Of a DNA stretch of 8,405 bases, positions 1 to 5,965 are shown piece by piece; position 1 is the first letter of the stretch, and every line of letters begins with the position of its first letter. The position numbers were made by a program, and so were the translations under genes. The notes beneath the pieces are model-generated. The model searched no databases. It was not told where the DNA came from and saw only the letters and a list, made by a program, of their open reading frames with translations. This DNA comes from CAZFER01 sp964517495 (GTDB lineage Bacteria > Hinthialibacterota > Hinthialibacteria > Hinthialibacterales > Hinthialibacteraceae), in NCBI GenBank assembly GCA_964517495.1, contig CAZFER010000128.1:1-8405 (forward strand). Direction: 5' to 3'.

Positions 1-127
1 ACCCGACTTTTTGGGATGATTAAAGGGGTATTTATTTTGAATTTTGAAGGTTTTTTGGATAGATAGGCGTTCGTAAGTGTAGATATTTGAGGGGGTAAAA
101 TTTTTTTTATTTTTTTTATTCTGAATC

Positions 128-159
128 AGGATATCCAGGATGTTGAGGATTCGCAGGAT
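128..159. repeat. Short AGGAT array with exact 9-bp period
   Basis: AGGAT occurs at 128-132, 137-141, 146-150 and 155-159, so the period is exactly 9 bp, with four variable bases between units (atcc, gttg, tcgc). A degenerate fifth unit, GGAAT at 162-166, may follow. The array is in non-coding DNA directly after a T-rich tract. It is too short and too irregular between units to be a CRISPR. It may belong to a class of dispersed extragenic arrays, but that needs genome-wide copy counts. Confidence 0.6.
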
Positions 160-260
160 ATGGAATATCGGGGGTTGGGTGTTTTTGTTTTTTATTCCAT
201 CCTATCAATCTGTCAGCTGGGGAGCAGAGCTTTACCCAGAAGTTAATGAATCCATGCTTT

Positions 261-330
261 TTACCCTAACGGGGTAACATAAGATAGCCAGTGGGCAACG
301 CCCCTGGCTGTCATATTTCACCCCTTTGGG
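261..330. repeat. Composite extragenic palindromic element (three hairpins)
   Basis: Three palindromes follow each other. The first is TTACCC (261-266) pairing with GGGTAA (272-277) around a 5-nt loop. The second is a long stem: GATAGCCAG (283-291) pairs with CTGGCTGTC (304-312) with one T-G pair, and inside it GGGC (293-296) pairs with GCCC (300-303) around loop AAC, with T292 bulged. The third is CCC-TTT-GGG (322-330). Neither strand has a T-run after the strong stem, so it does not look like a terminator. The arrangement resembles dispersed REP-like elements; that identification is an inference from structure. Confidence 0.6.
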
Positions 331-363
331 ATTTATTTCTCGCTACCCAAAAGTTTCTTGATC

Positions 364-398
364 AATCGAGATTGTAACGGGTAAAGGACGACTCGATT
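364..398. repeat. 7-bp inverted repeat downstream of the membrane-protein gene
   Basis: AATCGAG (364-370) and CTCGATT (392-398) are perfect inverted copies separated by 21 bp. A third copy of CTCGATT lies at 427-433, touching the stop codon of the minus-strand gene. The stem could form at the 3' end of that gene's transcript, but there is no U-run after it, so it is not a canonical terminator. It may be chance. Confidence 0.3.
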
Positions 399-432
399 AT
401 TTTACATGCTGGATGAATGATGATGGCTCGAT

Positions 433-2001
433 TTAATGAAAGTAACGGTCGGTGAGTTGCTTGAAGGTCGCGTTTAAATCGTTTTCATAGATGAATATTT
501 CCAGCCCTTCGTTCTTTTCGATGATGGAAGGATTTCCACAATGTTTTAGGATTAATGTTTTATTCAGCCGGTTGGTGATAATGAAGCGATAGTGGATCTT
601 TTCATTCTCTTGTCCTTCCGGTGTTTTCCAATACCAGTCCATGTTATTAATCCAAAAGTAGGGAATGAGTGAGTGGTGAAGCTGATTAATTCGGATATCT
701 TCTTTCGAATAAAAGGTGAGGTATTTGGCGTTCCAATAATCTGAAAATCCATGAGTGAGGTTGTGTTTACGAGCGATGGTATCGATGTATTTTGCTTTGG
801 CAGGATAGGGAAGGGTGAAGTCGTTTGGACGAATTCTTGCCAGATCAGGAAAGATGTAAAAGATAGAGCAGGTGATGATTATTGTATTTATGAGGTAAAA
901 AGTAAATTTGTTATGTAGAAAAGAAAAGCCTATCACATAAGCGGTGACAGTCCATGCGGGGAAAAGGAAGACAGGGATGATGTAACGAATTTCGGTTTCG
1001 CTCATCCATAAGCCCGTTAGAATGGGAGGTGTTATGGTGCATGCCATGGAGATCAATGCGAAGGTATGCCAGATGGTTAGGACTGGTGAGAGATTGGAAT
1101 TTCGTTTAACCAGGGAATAAATAAAATGGAATATCAGCACCATATGGATAACTTGAATGACAAGAAATCCGGGATTATGTAATAGTATATTAAAAATGTC
1201 ATGGCTGAAGCGTATGCAAGAATCAAGAATATCCTGCCATGATTTATTATAATACAGATTGGGTTTGATGACAGTGATAATCCGTTTGGCGATTAACGTG
1301 CTTATAAAAATGCGTGCGGCGATAGTGGATAGAATCACTATTGCATTGGTGATTAACACGTGGCGTTTGCTTAGGGGAAGGGAACGATAAAAAATGCTCG
1401 ATGTCATGATAAAGGGAATGATAAATTGAACGATGAAGATGAGGTCCGAAGCGGCGCTAAGAAAGGTAATGAGAGAAATGGAGGAATAATAAAGCAATGG
1501 TTGTTTTAGTTTTGATTGGAAGAAGATGATAAACAGTAAAATTAATCCTGCAATAAATACTCCGCCGTGGAAACTGGGTAGAAGTATAATCTCAGCGAGT
1601 TGCAAGCCTCGGGATGTGTGAAAGAAACAAATGATTAACAAGTTCGTGATGAAGGCTGCGATGAGAGAAACGGTTCGGTTGTGAGTGAGGCTATGAAATA
1701 AGTTTGAAATAAATGTGATGTTGATGGAAAAAACGAATAAACCATATGCAATCACCGCTATTCCCATTCCAGGGAGGATGAAGATAAAAGGGAAGAGAAT
1801 GAATAAATCAGGAAAGAAATAGGGAGCGGGGGGAAGCACCCAGCCGGAAAGTGAGAATCCGTCGATAAACAAATCGCGATATAAAACCAATGGATAGAGC
1901 GAATCACTGTTGAGGGTTTTGAGCAGACGCTGCAACAGATTAATCCCGCCGAAGAGATTCAGCGAGAAGAGGGATAGAAGAAAGAGTGTTTTTTTATTCA
2001 T
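433..2001 (-). CDS. Polytopic membrane protein, GT-C glycosyltransferase-like
   Basis: This encodes a 522-residue integral membrane protein of unknown specific function. I see a hydrophobic N-terminal anchor (about 5-23), then roughly nine further hydrophobic segments between about 66 and 385, and a soluble C-terminal part of about 130 residues. An acidic first loop, with SDSLYP at 32-37, RDLFIDG at 42-48 and PPAPYFFPD at 57-65, fits the layout of GT-C enzymes, which transfer sugars from lipid-linked donors outside the membrane. ETEIRYIIPVFLFP (335-348) is another typical stretch. The C-terminal part has GFSDYWNAKYLTF (418-430). I infer an envelope glycosylation role; donor and acceptor cannot be read from sequence. 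The start ATG is the only good one, although AGGA sits almost directly against it, so initiation may be weak. No other glycan gene adjoins it. Some stretches are clearly more AT-rich than the neighbours, partly because of hydrophobic codons, so transfer is possible but unproven. Confidence 0.8.
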   Translation of the reverse strand: MNKKTLFLLSLFSLNLFGGINLLQRLLKTLNSDSLYPLVLYRDLFIDGFSLSGWVLPPAPYFFPDLFILFPFIFILPGMGIAVIAYGLFVFSINITFISNLFHSLTHNRTVSLIAAFITNLLIICFFHTSRGLQLAEIILLPSFHGGVFIAGLILLFIIFFQSKLKQPLLYYSSISLITFLSAASDLIFIVQFIIPFIMTSSIFYRSLPLSKRHVLITNAIVILSTIAARIFISTLIAKRIITVIKPNLYYNKSWQDILDSCIRFSHDIFNILLHNPGFLVIQVIHMVLIFHFIYSLVKRNSNLSPVLTIWHTFALISMACTITPPILTGLWMSETEIRYIIPVFLFPAWTVTAYVIGFSFLHNKFTFYLINTIIITCSIFYIFPDLARIRPNDFTLPYPAKAKYIDTIARKHNLTHGFSDYWNAKYLTFYSKEDIRINQLHHSLIPYFWINNMDWYWKTPEGQENEKIHYRFIITNRLNKTLILKHCGNPSIIEKNEGLEIFIYENDLNATFKQLTDRYFH

Positions 2002-2048
2002 TCCTGATGGTTATCACTTAAGTAAGAATGAATAGATTGTGGTGGTGT

Positions 2049-2070
2049 TTTGCCTCATGGACAAGGCAAA
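2049..2070. other. Hairpin in the divergent intergenic region
   Basis: TTTGCCT (2049-2055) and AGGCAAA (2064-2070) form a perfect 7-bp stem around an 8-nt loop. It lies between the divergent membrane-protein gene and msrA, where operators would be expected. No T-run follows on either strand, so it is not a terminator. A role as a regulator site is only possible. Confidence 0.3.
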
Positions 2071-2101
2071 GAATGGCGGATAAAAGATAATTATTATGAA
2101 A

Positions 2102-2176
2102 ATTGGGATTAAGTGTCTTTTATGATTGAGTTTAATCCTCTTTCCTATCGATCTTTTCCTTGATCCCAATCCCAAT
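2102..2176. repeat. 9-bp inverted repeat upstream of msrA
   Basis: ATTGGGATT at 2102-2110 is the exact inverse of AATCCCAAT at 2168-2176, and a second overlapping ATCCCAAT lies at 2163-2170. The arms are 57 bp apart, in the region that should contain the promoter or leader of the msrA block. It could be paired regulator sites or chance. I found no convincing -35/-10 pair here. Confidence 0.3.
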
Positions 2177-2203
2177 CACCTCGACAATATAGTTAAACGC
2201 TAA

Positions 2204-2210
2204 AGGAGGT
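2204..2210 (+). promoter_or_regulatory. Strong Shine-Dalgarno site of msrA
   Basis: AGGAGGT matches the anti-Shine-Dalgarno sequence perfectly and lies 8 nt before the ATG at 2219. It fixes that start and suggests efficient translation of the first gene of the block. Confidence 0.85.
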
Positions 2211-2218
2211 TACATACC

Positions 2219-2689
2219 ATGCAAAAAGCGATGTTTGGAGCGGGGTGCTTTTGGGGAGTGGAAGCGGCCTTTCGGAAGGTACATGGCGTTGAGGCGACCG
2301 CGGTGGGGTATAGCGGGGGACGAATGGTGAATCCCACCTATCAGGATGTCTGCTCGGGAATGACCGGGCATGCCGAAGTGGTTCTGGTTGAGTTTGATCC
2401 TGAAAAGGTTACCTATGATGACCTGTTGAATATCTTTTGGACCTGCCATGATCCCACGCAGATGAATCGCCAGGGGCCGGATGTGGGTGAGCAGTATCGG
2501 TCCGCGATATTCTACTTTTCACCCGAACAAGAGGCGACAGCCAAAGCATCGAAAGAGATGATGCACCAGTCAGGAAAATTCAAGCGGGATATCGTTACCG
2601 AGATCACTCCAGCAGGCGACTTTTACATGGCAGAAGAGTATCATCAACAATATCTGGAAAAACGCGGTGTTGATCATTGCCATATATAA
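2219..2689 (+). CDS. msrA: Peptide-methionine (S)-S-oxide reductase MsrA
   Basis: MsrA reduces the S-epimer of methionine sulfoxide in proteins and free methionine, using electrons usually supplied by thioredoxin. The 156-residue protein starts almost at the catalytic motif GCFWG (9-13, nucleophile Cys10), as in short MsrA forms without an N-terminal extension. Other family marks are GHAE (50-53), HDPT (77-80), the DVGEQYRS segment (88-95) and EEYHQQYL (139-146). A C-terminal Cys154 is a likely resolving cysteine. No signal peptide is visible, so it should be cytoplasmic. It is the first gene of the plus-strand block, with 55 bp to the next start and no visible terminator, so co-transcription with the exported sugar cassette is plausible. 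There is no MsrB domain or msrB gene in the window. Confidence 0.96.
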   Translation: MQKAMFGAGCFWGVEAAFRKVHGVEATAVGYSGGRMVNPTYQDVCSGMTGHAEVVLVEFDPEKVTYDDLLNIFWTCHDPTQMNRQGPDVGEQYRSAIFYFSPEQEATAKASKEMMHQSGKFKRDIVTEITPAGDFYMAEEYHQQYLEKRGVDHCHI

Positions 2690-2730
2690 CAAGGCCGTGA
2701 TGATTGATACTTTTATATAGTTATTGTGGG

Positions 2731-2738
2731 AGAAAGGA
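2731..2738 (+). promoter_or_regulatory. Shine-Dalgarno site that sets the TIM-barrel start
   Basis: AGAAAGGA lies 6 nt before ATG 2745. The longer open frame begins at a TTG (2724) upstream of this site, so 2745 is the better start, and it places the twin-arginine motif at residues 5-6. Confidence 0.7.
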
Positions 2739-2744
2739 ATAAGC

Positions 2745-3677
2745 ATGAACTTATCACGCCGAACATTTTCAAAAACAGCCTTACTGGGTGCTGCTGCCTG
2801 TACGGTTATTCCTTCGACGCATGCCGATGAGATGCACCCTCTAGTTAAAGAGCGGGTGAAATTGGGAATCTCAACCTATTCATACTGGCATTTCACTCGA
2901 ACCAAATACCCCATCGAAAAAGTTATCGATAACGCTAGTGCATTGGGTGTCGAAGGAGTGGATATCCTGCATCGGCAGATGGAAAGCGAAGAGCAATCCT
3001 ACATGCAAAAACTAAAACGGCATGCCTTTATAAATGGGATTGACTTGATCTGCCTGTCAATTCATCAGGATTTCGTCTCACCTGATCCTGAGTATTTAAA
3101 GCGCAATATCGAGCATACCAAGCACTGTATCGAGCTGGCTTACGCCATGGGGATTCCGCTGATCCGTTTGAATTCAGGGCGCTGGAAGACAGTTAAGTCG
3201 TTTGACCGACTGATGGAATTACGCGGTGAAGAACCTCCCTTGGAAGGTTATACCGAAGACGATGCGTTTAAGTGGTGCATTGATTCGATTGAGAAGTGTC
3301 TCCCGAAAGCCGAGGAATGTGGGGTGATTTTGGCGATTGAAAATCACTGGGGATTAACCCGCTACCCTGAAGGCGTATTGCGTATCCGCAAGGCGATTGA
3401 TTCACCCTGGCTGGGTGTGATGAGTGATACCGGTAATTTTTTGGAAGATCCGTACGATGATCTAAAAAAAATGGCACCTCATACGGTGATGATCCAGGCG
3501 AAAACCTACTACGGAGGTGGTGAATGGTATACCTTGGATTTGGATTATGACCGCATCGCAAAAATCTTTGCCGATGTTGGATTTCATGGTTATGTATCCT
3601 TGGAATTCGAAGGCAAGGAAGATGCGGATAAGGGTGTGCCAAAGAGTATTGATTTGCTGCGCAAAGCCTTTGGTTGA
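2745..3677 (+). CDS. Tat-exported sugar phosphate isomerase/epimerase-like TIM barrel protein
   Basis: The protein has 310 residues and belongs to the xylose-isomerase-like TIM-barrel (AP endonuclease family 2) group, whose members isomerise, epimerise or cleave sugars with a divalent metal. The N-terminus has a near-perfect twin-arginine signal, SRRTFSK (4-10), then a short hydrophobic stretch and a likely cleavage site after THA (27), so it should be exported folded. Barrel landmarks are LGISTYSYW (40-48), SIHQ (105-108, with His107), LAIENHWG (197-204, Glu199), MSDTGNF (226-232, Asp228), IQAKTY (250-255) and SLEFEG (285-290, Glu287). Glu199, Asp228, Gln251 and Glu287 are candidate metal ligands by family pattern. 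It ends 20 bp before the next start and is clearly in one unit with the oxidoreductase and ThuA-like genes. Its substrate is unknown; a role on oxidised (keto) sugars is my inference. The family assignment is firm, the reaction is not. Confidence 0.9.
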   Translation: MNLSRRTFSKTALLGAAACTVIPSTHADEMHPLVKERVKLGISTYSYWHFTRTKYPIEKVIDNASALGVEGVDILHRQMESEEQSYMQKLKRHAFINGIDLICLSIHQDFVSPDPEYLKRNIEHTKHCIELAYAMGIPLIRLNSGRWKTVKSFDRLMELRGEEPPLEGYTEDDAFKWCIDSIEKCLPKAEECGVILAIENHWGLTRYPEGVLRIRKAIDSPWLGVMSDTGNFLEDPYDDLKKMAPHTVMIQAKTYYGGGEWYTLDLDYDRIAKIFADVGFHGYVSLEFEGKEDADKGVPKSIDLLRKAFG

Positions 3678-3683
3678 GCATTG

Positions 3684-3693
3684 AAGGGAAGGA
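3684..3693 (+). promoter_or_regulatory. Shine-Dalgarno site that sets the oxidoreductase start
   Basis: The purine-rich AAGGGAAGGA at 3684-3693 lies 4 nt before ATG 3698. The frame stays open back to a TTG at 3674 that overlaps the preceding stop codon, but that start has no such site and would bury the Tat motif deeper in the protein. Confidence 0.7.
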
Positions 3694-3697
3694 AAAT

Positions 3698-5044
3698 ATG
3701 ACGATCTGTAATCGGCGGTCTTTTATAGGCCAAGCGACCAAAAGCACGGTTGGTTTGACCACAGCAGTGATTGCCACGCAAGCCCGGCCGGTGTTGGGTG
3801 CGAATGATAAAGTATTAATGGCCTTGATTGGTTGCGGAGGCCGGGGAACCTCGTTGGTGCGTGGTTTTGCCCGGCGGGATGATGTTAAGGTGACATACCT
3901 TTGTGATTTGAATAAGAACCGCGGAAATGATTTGTTTGACATGCTTAAATCCCAGCATAATGAGGGATTAAAAAAGGTTAACCATTATCAGCATGTGTTT
4001 GATGCCAACGATGTTGATGCGGTGATTGTGGCTACCCCCGATCATTGGCATGGCCCCGCTACTATTTTTGCCTGCCAGGCGGGCAAGGATGTCTATGTTG
4101 AAAAGCCACCTTCTCACAACGTGTGGGAAGGCCGGAAGATGGTGGAAGCCGCCCAGCGCTATAAACGCGTGGTGCAGGTGGGTACCCAAAACCGCAGCGC
4201 GCCGTATGTGCTCGAGGCGTTGAAATATATACAAGAGGGTGGATTGGGGAAAATCCCACTCTGTAAAGTGTATAACCTTAAATCCGGCGGCGAATATCAT
4301 TTGCCGCCCAACGGTGAGCCTCCGGAGGGTTTTGATTGGAACACCTGGCTGGGACCAGCACCTGAACGGCCTTATAATTCAAGTATTGTTCATGGCGGCT
4401 GGCATAAGTTTTGGGCCTATTCCGGTGGTGATATGGCGGATGATGGGGTGCACCAGTTGGATATTGCGCGTATGCTAATCGGCAAGGCCTATCCTAGAGG
4501 CGTGCATGCCAGCGGGGGTAAATTGGCATTTGATGATGATCGTGAAGCGCCGGATACCCAAACTGTCACCTATGATTTTGATGATACGGTGATGACCTTT
4601 GAATTAACCCAGTATGCGCCCTATATGTTTAAAACGCCGAGCAGTATTCGTTCAAGCGATGAATTTCCATACTGGCCACAAAATTCAACCCGGATTGAAT
4701 TATATGGGACGAAAAGACAGATGATTATCGGACGGCATGGCGGCGGCTGGCAAGTGTTAACAAGTGATCATAAAGTCGTGGAAGAGATGCCGGGCCGCAT
4801 TCCTGAGTATGAACATAAACAAAACTTTATTGATTGCATCCGCAGCCGCAAACAGCCTAATGCTGATATTGAAGAAGGGCATCGCAGTGCATGCCTTGTT
4901 CACCTGGGCAATATCGCATTGCGGGTGGGTTCGAAAAAACTGTGGTTTGATTCAGATACGGAACGGTTTGCTCATGATGAGGAAGCCAATCAGTTGATCA
5001 AACGGGATTATCGTGAACCGTTTGTGGTTCCTGAAAAGGTATAA
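3698..5044 (+). CDS. Tat-exported Gfo/Idh/MocA family oxidoreductase
   Basis: This 448-residue protein is an NAD(P)-dependent sugar or polyol dehydrogenase of the Gfo/Idh/MocA family. A twin-arginine signal (NRRSFIG, 5-11) and a weakly hydrophobic segment to about residue 34 precede the Rossmann domain. That domain shows GCGGRG (45-50) for nucleotide binding, CDLN (69-72), ATPDHWHG (112-119) and EKPP (135-138) with the conserved catalytic-site lysine (136). The C-terminal domain has SGGDMADDGVHQLD (242-255), including the expected His252 and Asp255, then ELYGTKRQMIIGRHGGGWQ (334-352), typical of the exported subgroup. Exported relatives such as Zymomonas glucose-fructose oxidoreductase and GH109 glycosidases keep their nucleotide tightly bound. 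This one probably does too, because free NAD(P) is not expected outside the cytoplasm. The substrate is unknown; oxidation at C3 of a sugar is an inference. Confidence 0.92.
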   Translation: MTICNRRSFIGQATKSTVGLTTAVIATQARPVLGANDKVLMALIGCGGRGTSLVRGFARRDDVKVTYLCDLNKNRGNDLFDMLKSQHNEGLKKVNHYQHVFDANDVDAVIVATPDHWHGPATIFACQAGKDVYVEKPPSHNVWEGRKMVEAAQRYKRVVQVGTQNRSAPYVLEALKYIQEGGLGKIPLCKVYNLKSGGEYHLPPNGEPPEGFDWNTWLGPAPERPYNSSIVHGGWHKFWAYSGGDMADDGVHQLDIARMLIGKAYPRGVHASGGKLAFDDDREAPDTQTVTYDFDDTVMTFELTQYAPYMFKTPSSIRSSDEFPYWPQNSTRIELYGTKRQMIIGRHGGGWQVLTSDHKVVEEMPGRIPEYEHKQNFIDCIRSRKQPNADIEEGHRSACLVHLGNIALRVGSKKLWFDSDTERFAHDEEANQLIKRDYREPFVVPEKV

Positions 5045-5067
5045 GAGAAAACTTATTATTGAAAAAT

Positions 5068-5072
5068 GGAGG
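5068..5072 (+). promoter_or_regulatory. Shine-Dalgarno site pointing to a GTG start for the ThuA-like gene
   Basis: GGAGG ends directly against ATG 5073, which is too close for initiation there, but it is 6 nt before GTG 5079. GTG 5079 also gives a compact signal peptide (MKRIYFIAVL...). The same frame is open back to ATG 5013, inside the oxidoreductase gene, but that extension would put about 22 mostly charged residues before the signal. Confidence 0.65.
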
Positions 5073-5078
5073 ATGATT

Positions 5079-5816
5079 GTGAAGCGAATTTATTTTATAG
5101 CCGTCTTAATGATTTTTGCCGCGTTGCCCTTGATGGCTGATGATAGAAAGCCACTAAATATTTGTCTGGTTTCGGGTTCGGAAGAGTATGAGTCGGATGA
5201 ATCACTGCCGGTGTTCAAGAGGTATTTGGAGAGACACTATCAGGTTGAATGTACGTTGCTGCAAGCCAAAGGGTTTGAAGAGTTGCCGGGGTTGGATGCC
5301 TTGAAGGAAAGTGATGTGGCGTTGTTTTTCACCCGGCGCTTGCGGATAGAGGGTGAACCGCTGGAAAAGGTCAAGCAATATTGCTTGTCGGGCAAGCCGA
5401 TTGTGGCGGTTCGTACCGCCAGTCATGGCTTTCAGAACTTTTTGGAGTTCGATAAAAAAGTGTTGGGGGGCAATTATCACGGCCATTACGGCAATGGACC
5501 GATCCAAACGACCACCATTAATCCAAAGTTGAAAGAACATCCCATTCTCAAAGGGGTTGATACGATAAAATCAAAGTACAGCCTTTATAAAACTTCACCG
5601 CTTGCCGACGACTGCAAAGTATTGATGACGGCTAAAATCCCTAACGAGGAGCCTGAACCGTCAGCGTGGATTCGTGAGTATAAAGGGGCGCGAGTTTTTT
5701 ACACCGCCTTGGGTGGTGTTGAGGATTTCAAAAATGAATCCTTCCGCCGGATGATAATCAACGCCCTTTTTTGGGTGACAGAGCGCGAACTCATGAAGAA
5801 TGATAAAAGCGAATAA
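5079..5816 (+). CDS. Secreted ThuA-like domain protein
   Basis: The protein has 245 residues from the chosen GTG start and resembles the ThuA family, which has a glutamine-amidotransferase-like fold named after the rhizobial trehalose-utilisation gene. Residues 1-20 form a Sec signal peptide, cleaved near LMA-DD. The fold starts with NICLVSGSEEYESDE (27-41). FTRRLRIEGEPL (84-95), GKPIVAVRTASHGFQNF (105-121), VLGGNYHGHYG (128-138), HPILKGV (154-160) and the closing REYKGARVFYTALGG (199-213) with NESFRRMIINALFWV (219-233) are all typical. The RTASHGF version is a recognisable variant of the family. No transmembrane anchor or lipobox follows, so it is probably a soluble periplasmic protein. It starts 34 bp after the oxidoreductase stop. 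In Rhizobium, ThuA works with ThuB, a Gfo/Idh/MocA dehydrogenase, on 3-keto-sugars; this pairing supports a shared pathway here, but the reaction is unproven. Confidence 0.88.
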   Translation: MKRIYFIAVLMIFAALPLMADDRKPLNICLVSGSEEYESDESLPVFKRYLERHYQVECTLLQAKGFEELPGLDALKESDVALFFTRRLRIEGEPLEKVKQYCLSGKPIVAVRTASHGFQNFLEFDKKVLGGNYHGHYGNGPIQTTTINPKLKEHPILKGVDTIKSKYSLYKTSPLADDCKVLMTAKIPNEEPEPSAWIREYKGARVFYTALGGVEDFKNESFRRMIINALFWVTERELMKNDKSE

Positions 5817-5965
5817 TCTTTTTTCTTGTGCGTATTTCAACGCATCGTAAATATGTTTATTTGGTGTGCGATGCCGGTGAGTTTTGAGGAAAAAGTTCAG
5901 ATTGTGTGGATGACGAGCGGGCAGGGATGCCCACTCCCCTGGATGCCTGCACACCGGGATGTTTT
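5817..5965. other. Convergent intergenic region without a canonical terminator
   Basis: Between the ThuA-like stop and the leuD stop there are 149 bp. A T6 run (5819-5824) follows the ThuA-like gene but has no stable stem before it. GCATCG (5842-5847) can pair with CGATGC (5869-5874), and GGGCA/TGCCC (5919-5923/5928-5932) forms a short stem. Neither is followed by a T-run in the matching direction. Termination may be factor-dependent. Confidence 0.45.
5908..5961. repeat. Four GGATG copies at 16-17 bp spacing
   Basis: GGATG occurs at 5908-5912, 5925-5929, 5941-5945 and 5957-5961, giving steps of 17, 16 and 16 bp. The two middle copies extend to GGATGCC, and the following bases agree partly (11 of 16 between the units starting 5925 and 5941). 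A GGGCA/TGCCC stem (5919-5932) overlaps it. The array fills the space before the leuD stop. It may be a degenerate short tandem or a dispersed extragenic element. Confidence 0.45.

Larger units (their letters stand above)
1..432. other. Intergenic region without a convincing gene, rich in short repeats
   Basis: I found no reading frame here that looks like a protein; stops are frequent in the frames I read. The stretch holds a T-rich tract (T8-A-T8 at 101-117), four AGGAT units at 9-bp spacing (128-159), three consecutive palindromes (261-330) and a 7-bp inverted repeat close to the end of the membrane-protein gene (364-398). It is the 3' flank of the minus-strand gene at 433-2001. The left window edge shows no clear gene entering from outside. 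Confidence 0.6.

Noticed and set aside
128..159. CRISPR array
   Set aside because: The units are only 5 bp with 4-bp spacers, far below CRISPR repeat and spacer sizes, and there are no cas genes.
283..312. Intrinsic terminator for the minus-strand membrane-protein gene
   Set aside because: The stem is strong, but no T-run follows in that direction, and it lies about 120 bp beyond the stop.
2704..2726. Promoter before the TIM-barrel gene (TTGATA with AT-rich DNA downstream)
   Set aside because: No acceptable -10 hexamer occurs at 16-18 bp from TTGATA; the AT-rich stretch is too close.
3268..3942. A 224-codon minus-strand frame opposite the TIM-barrel and oxidoreductase genes
   Set aside because: It lies antisense across two well-supported genes, and its composition (rich in Pro, Ser, Arg and His) resembles no protein family. 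It is a shadow of the codon bias on the plus strand.
5819..5824. Rho-independent terminator after the ThuA-like gene
   Set aside because: The T6 run has no stable stem immediately before it.
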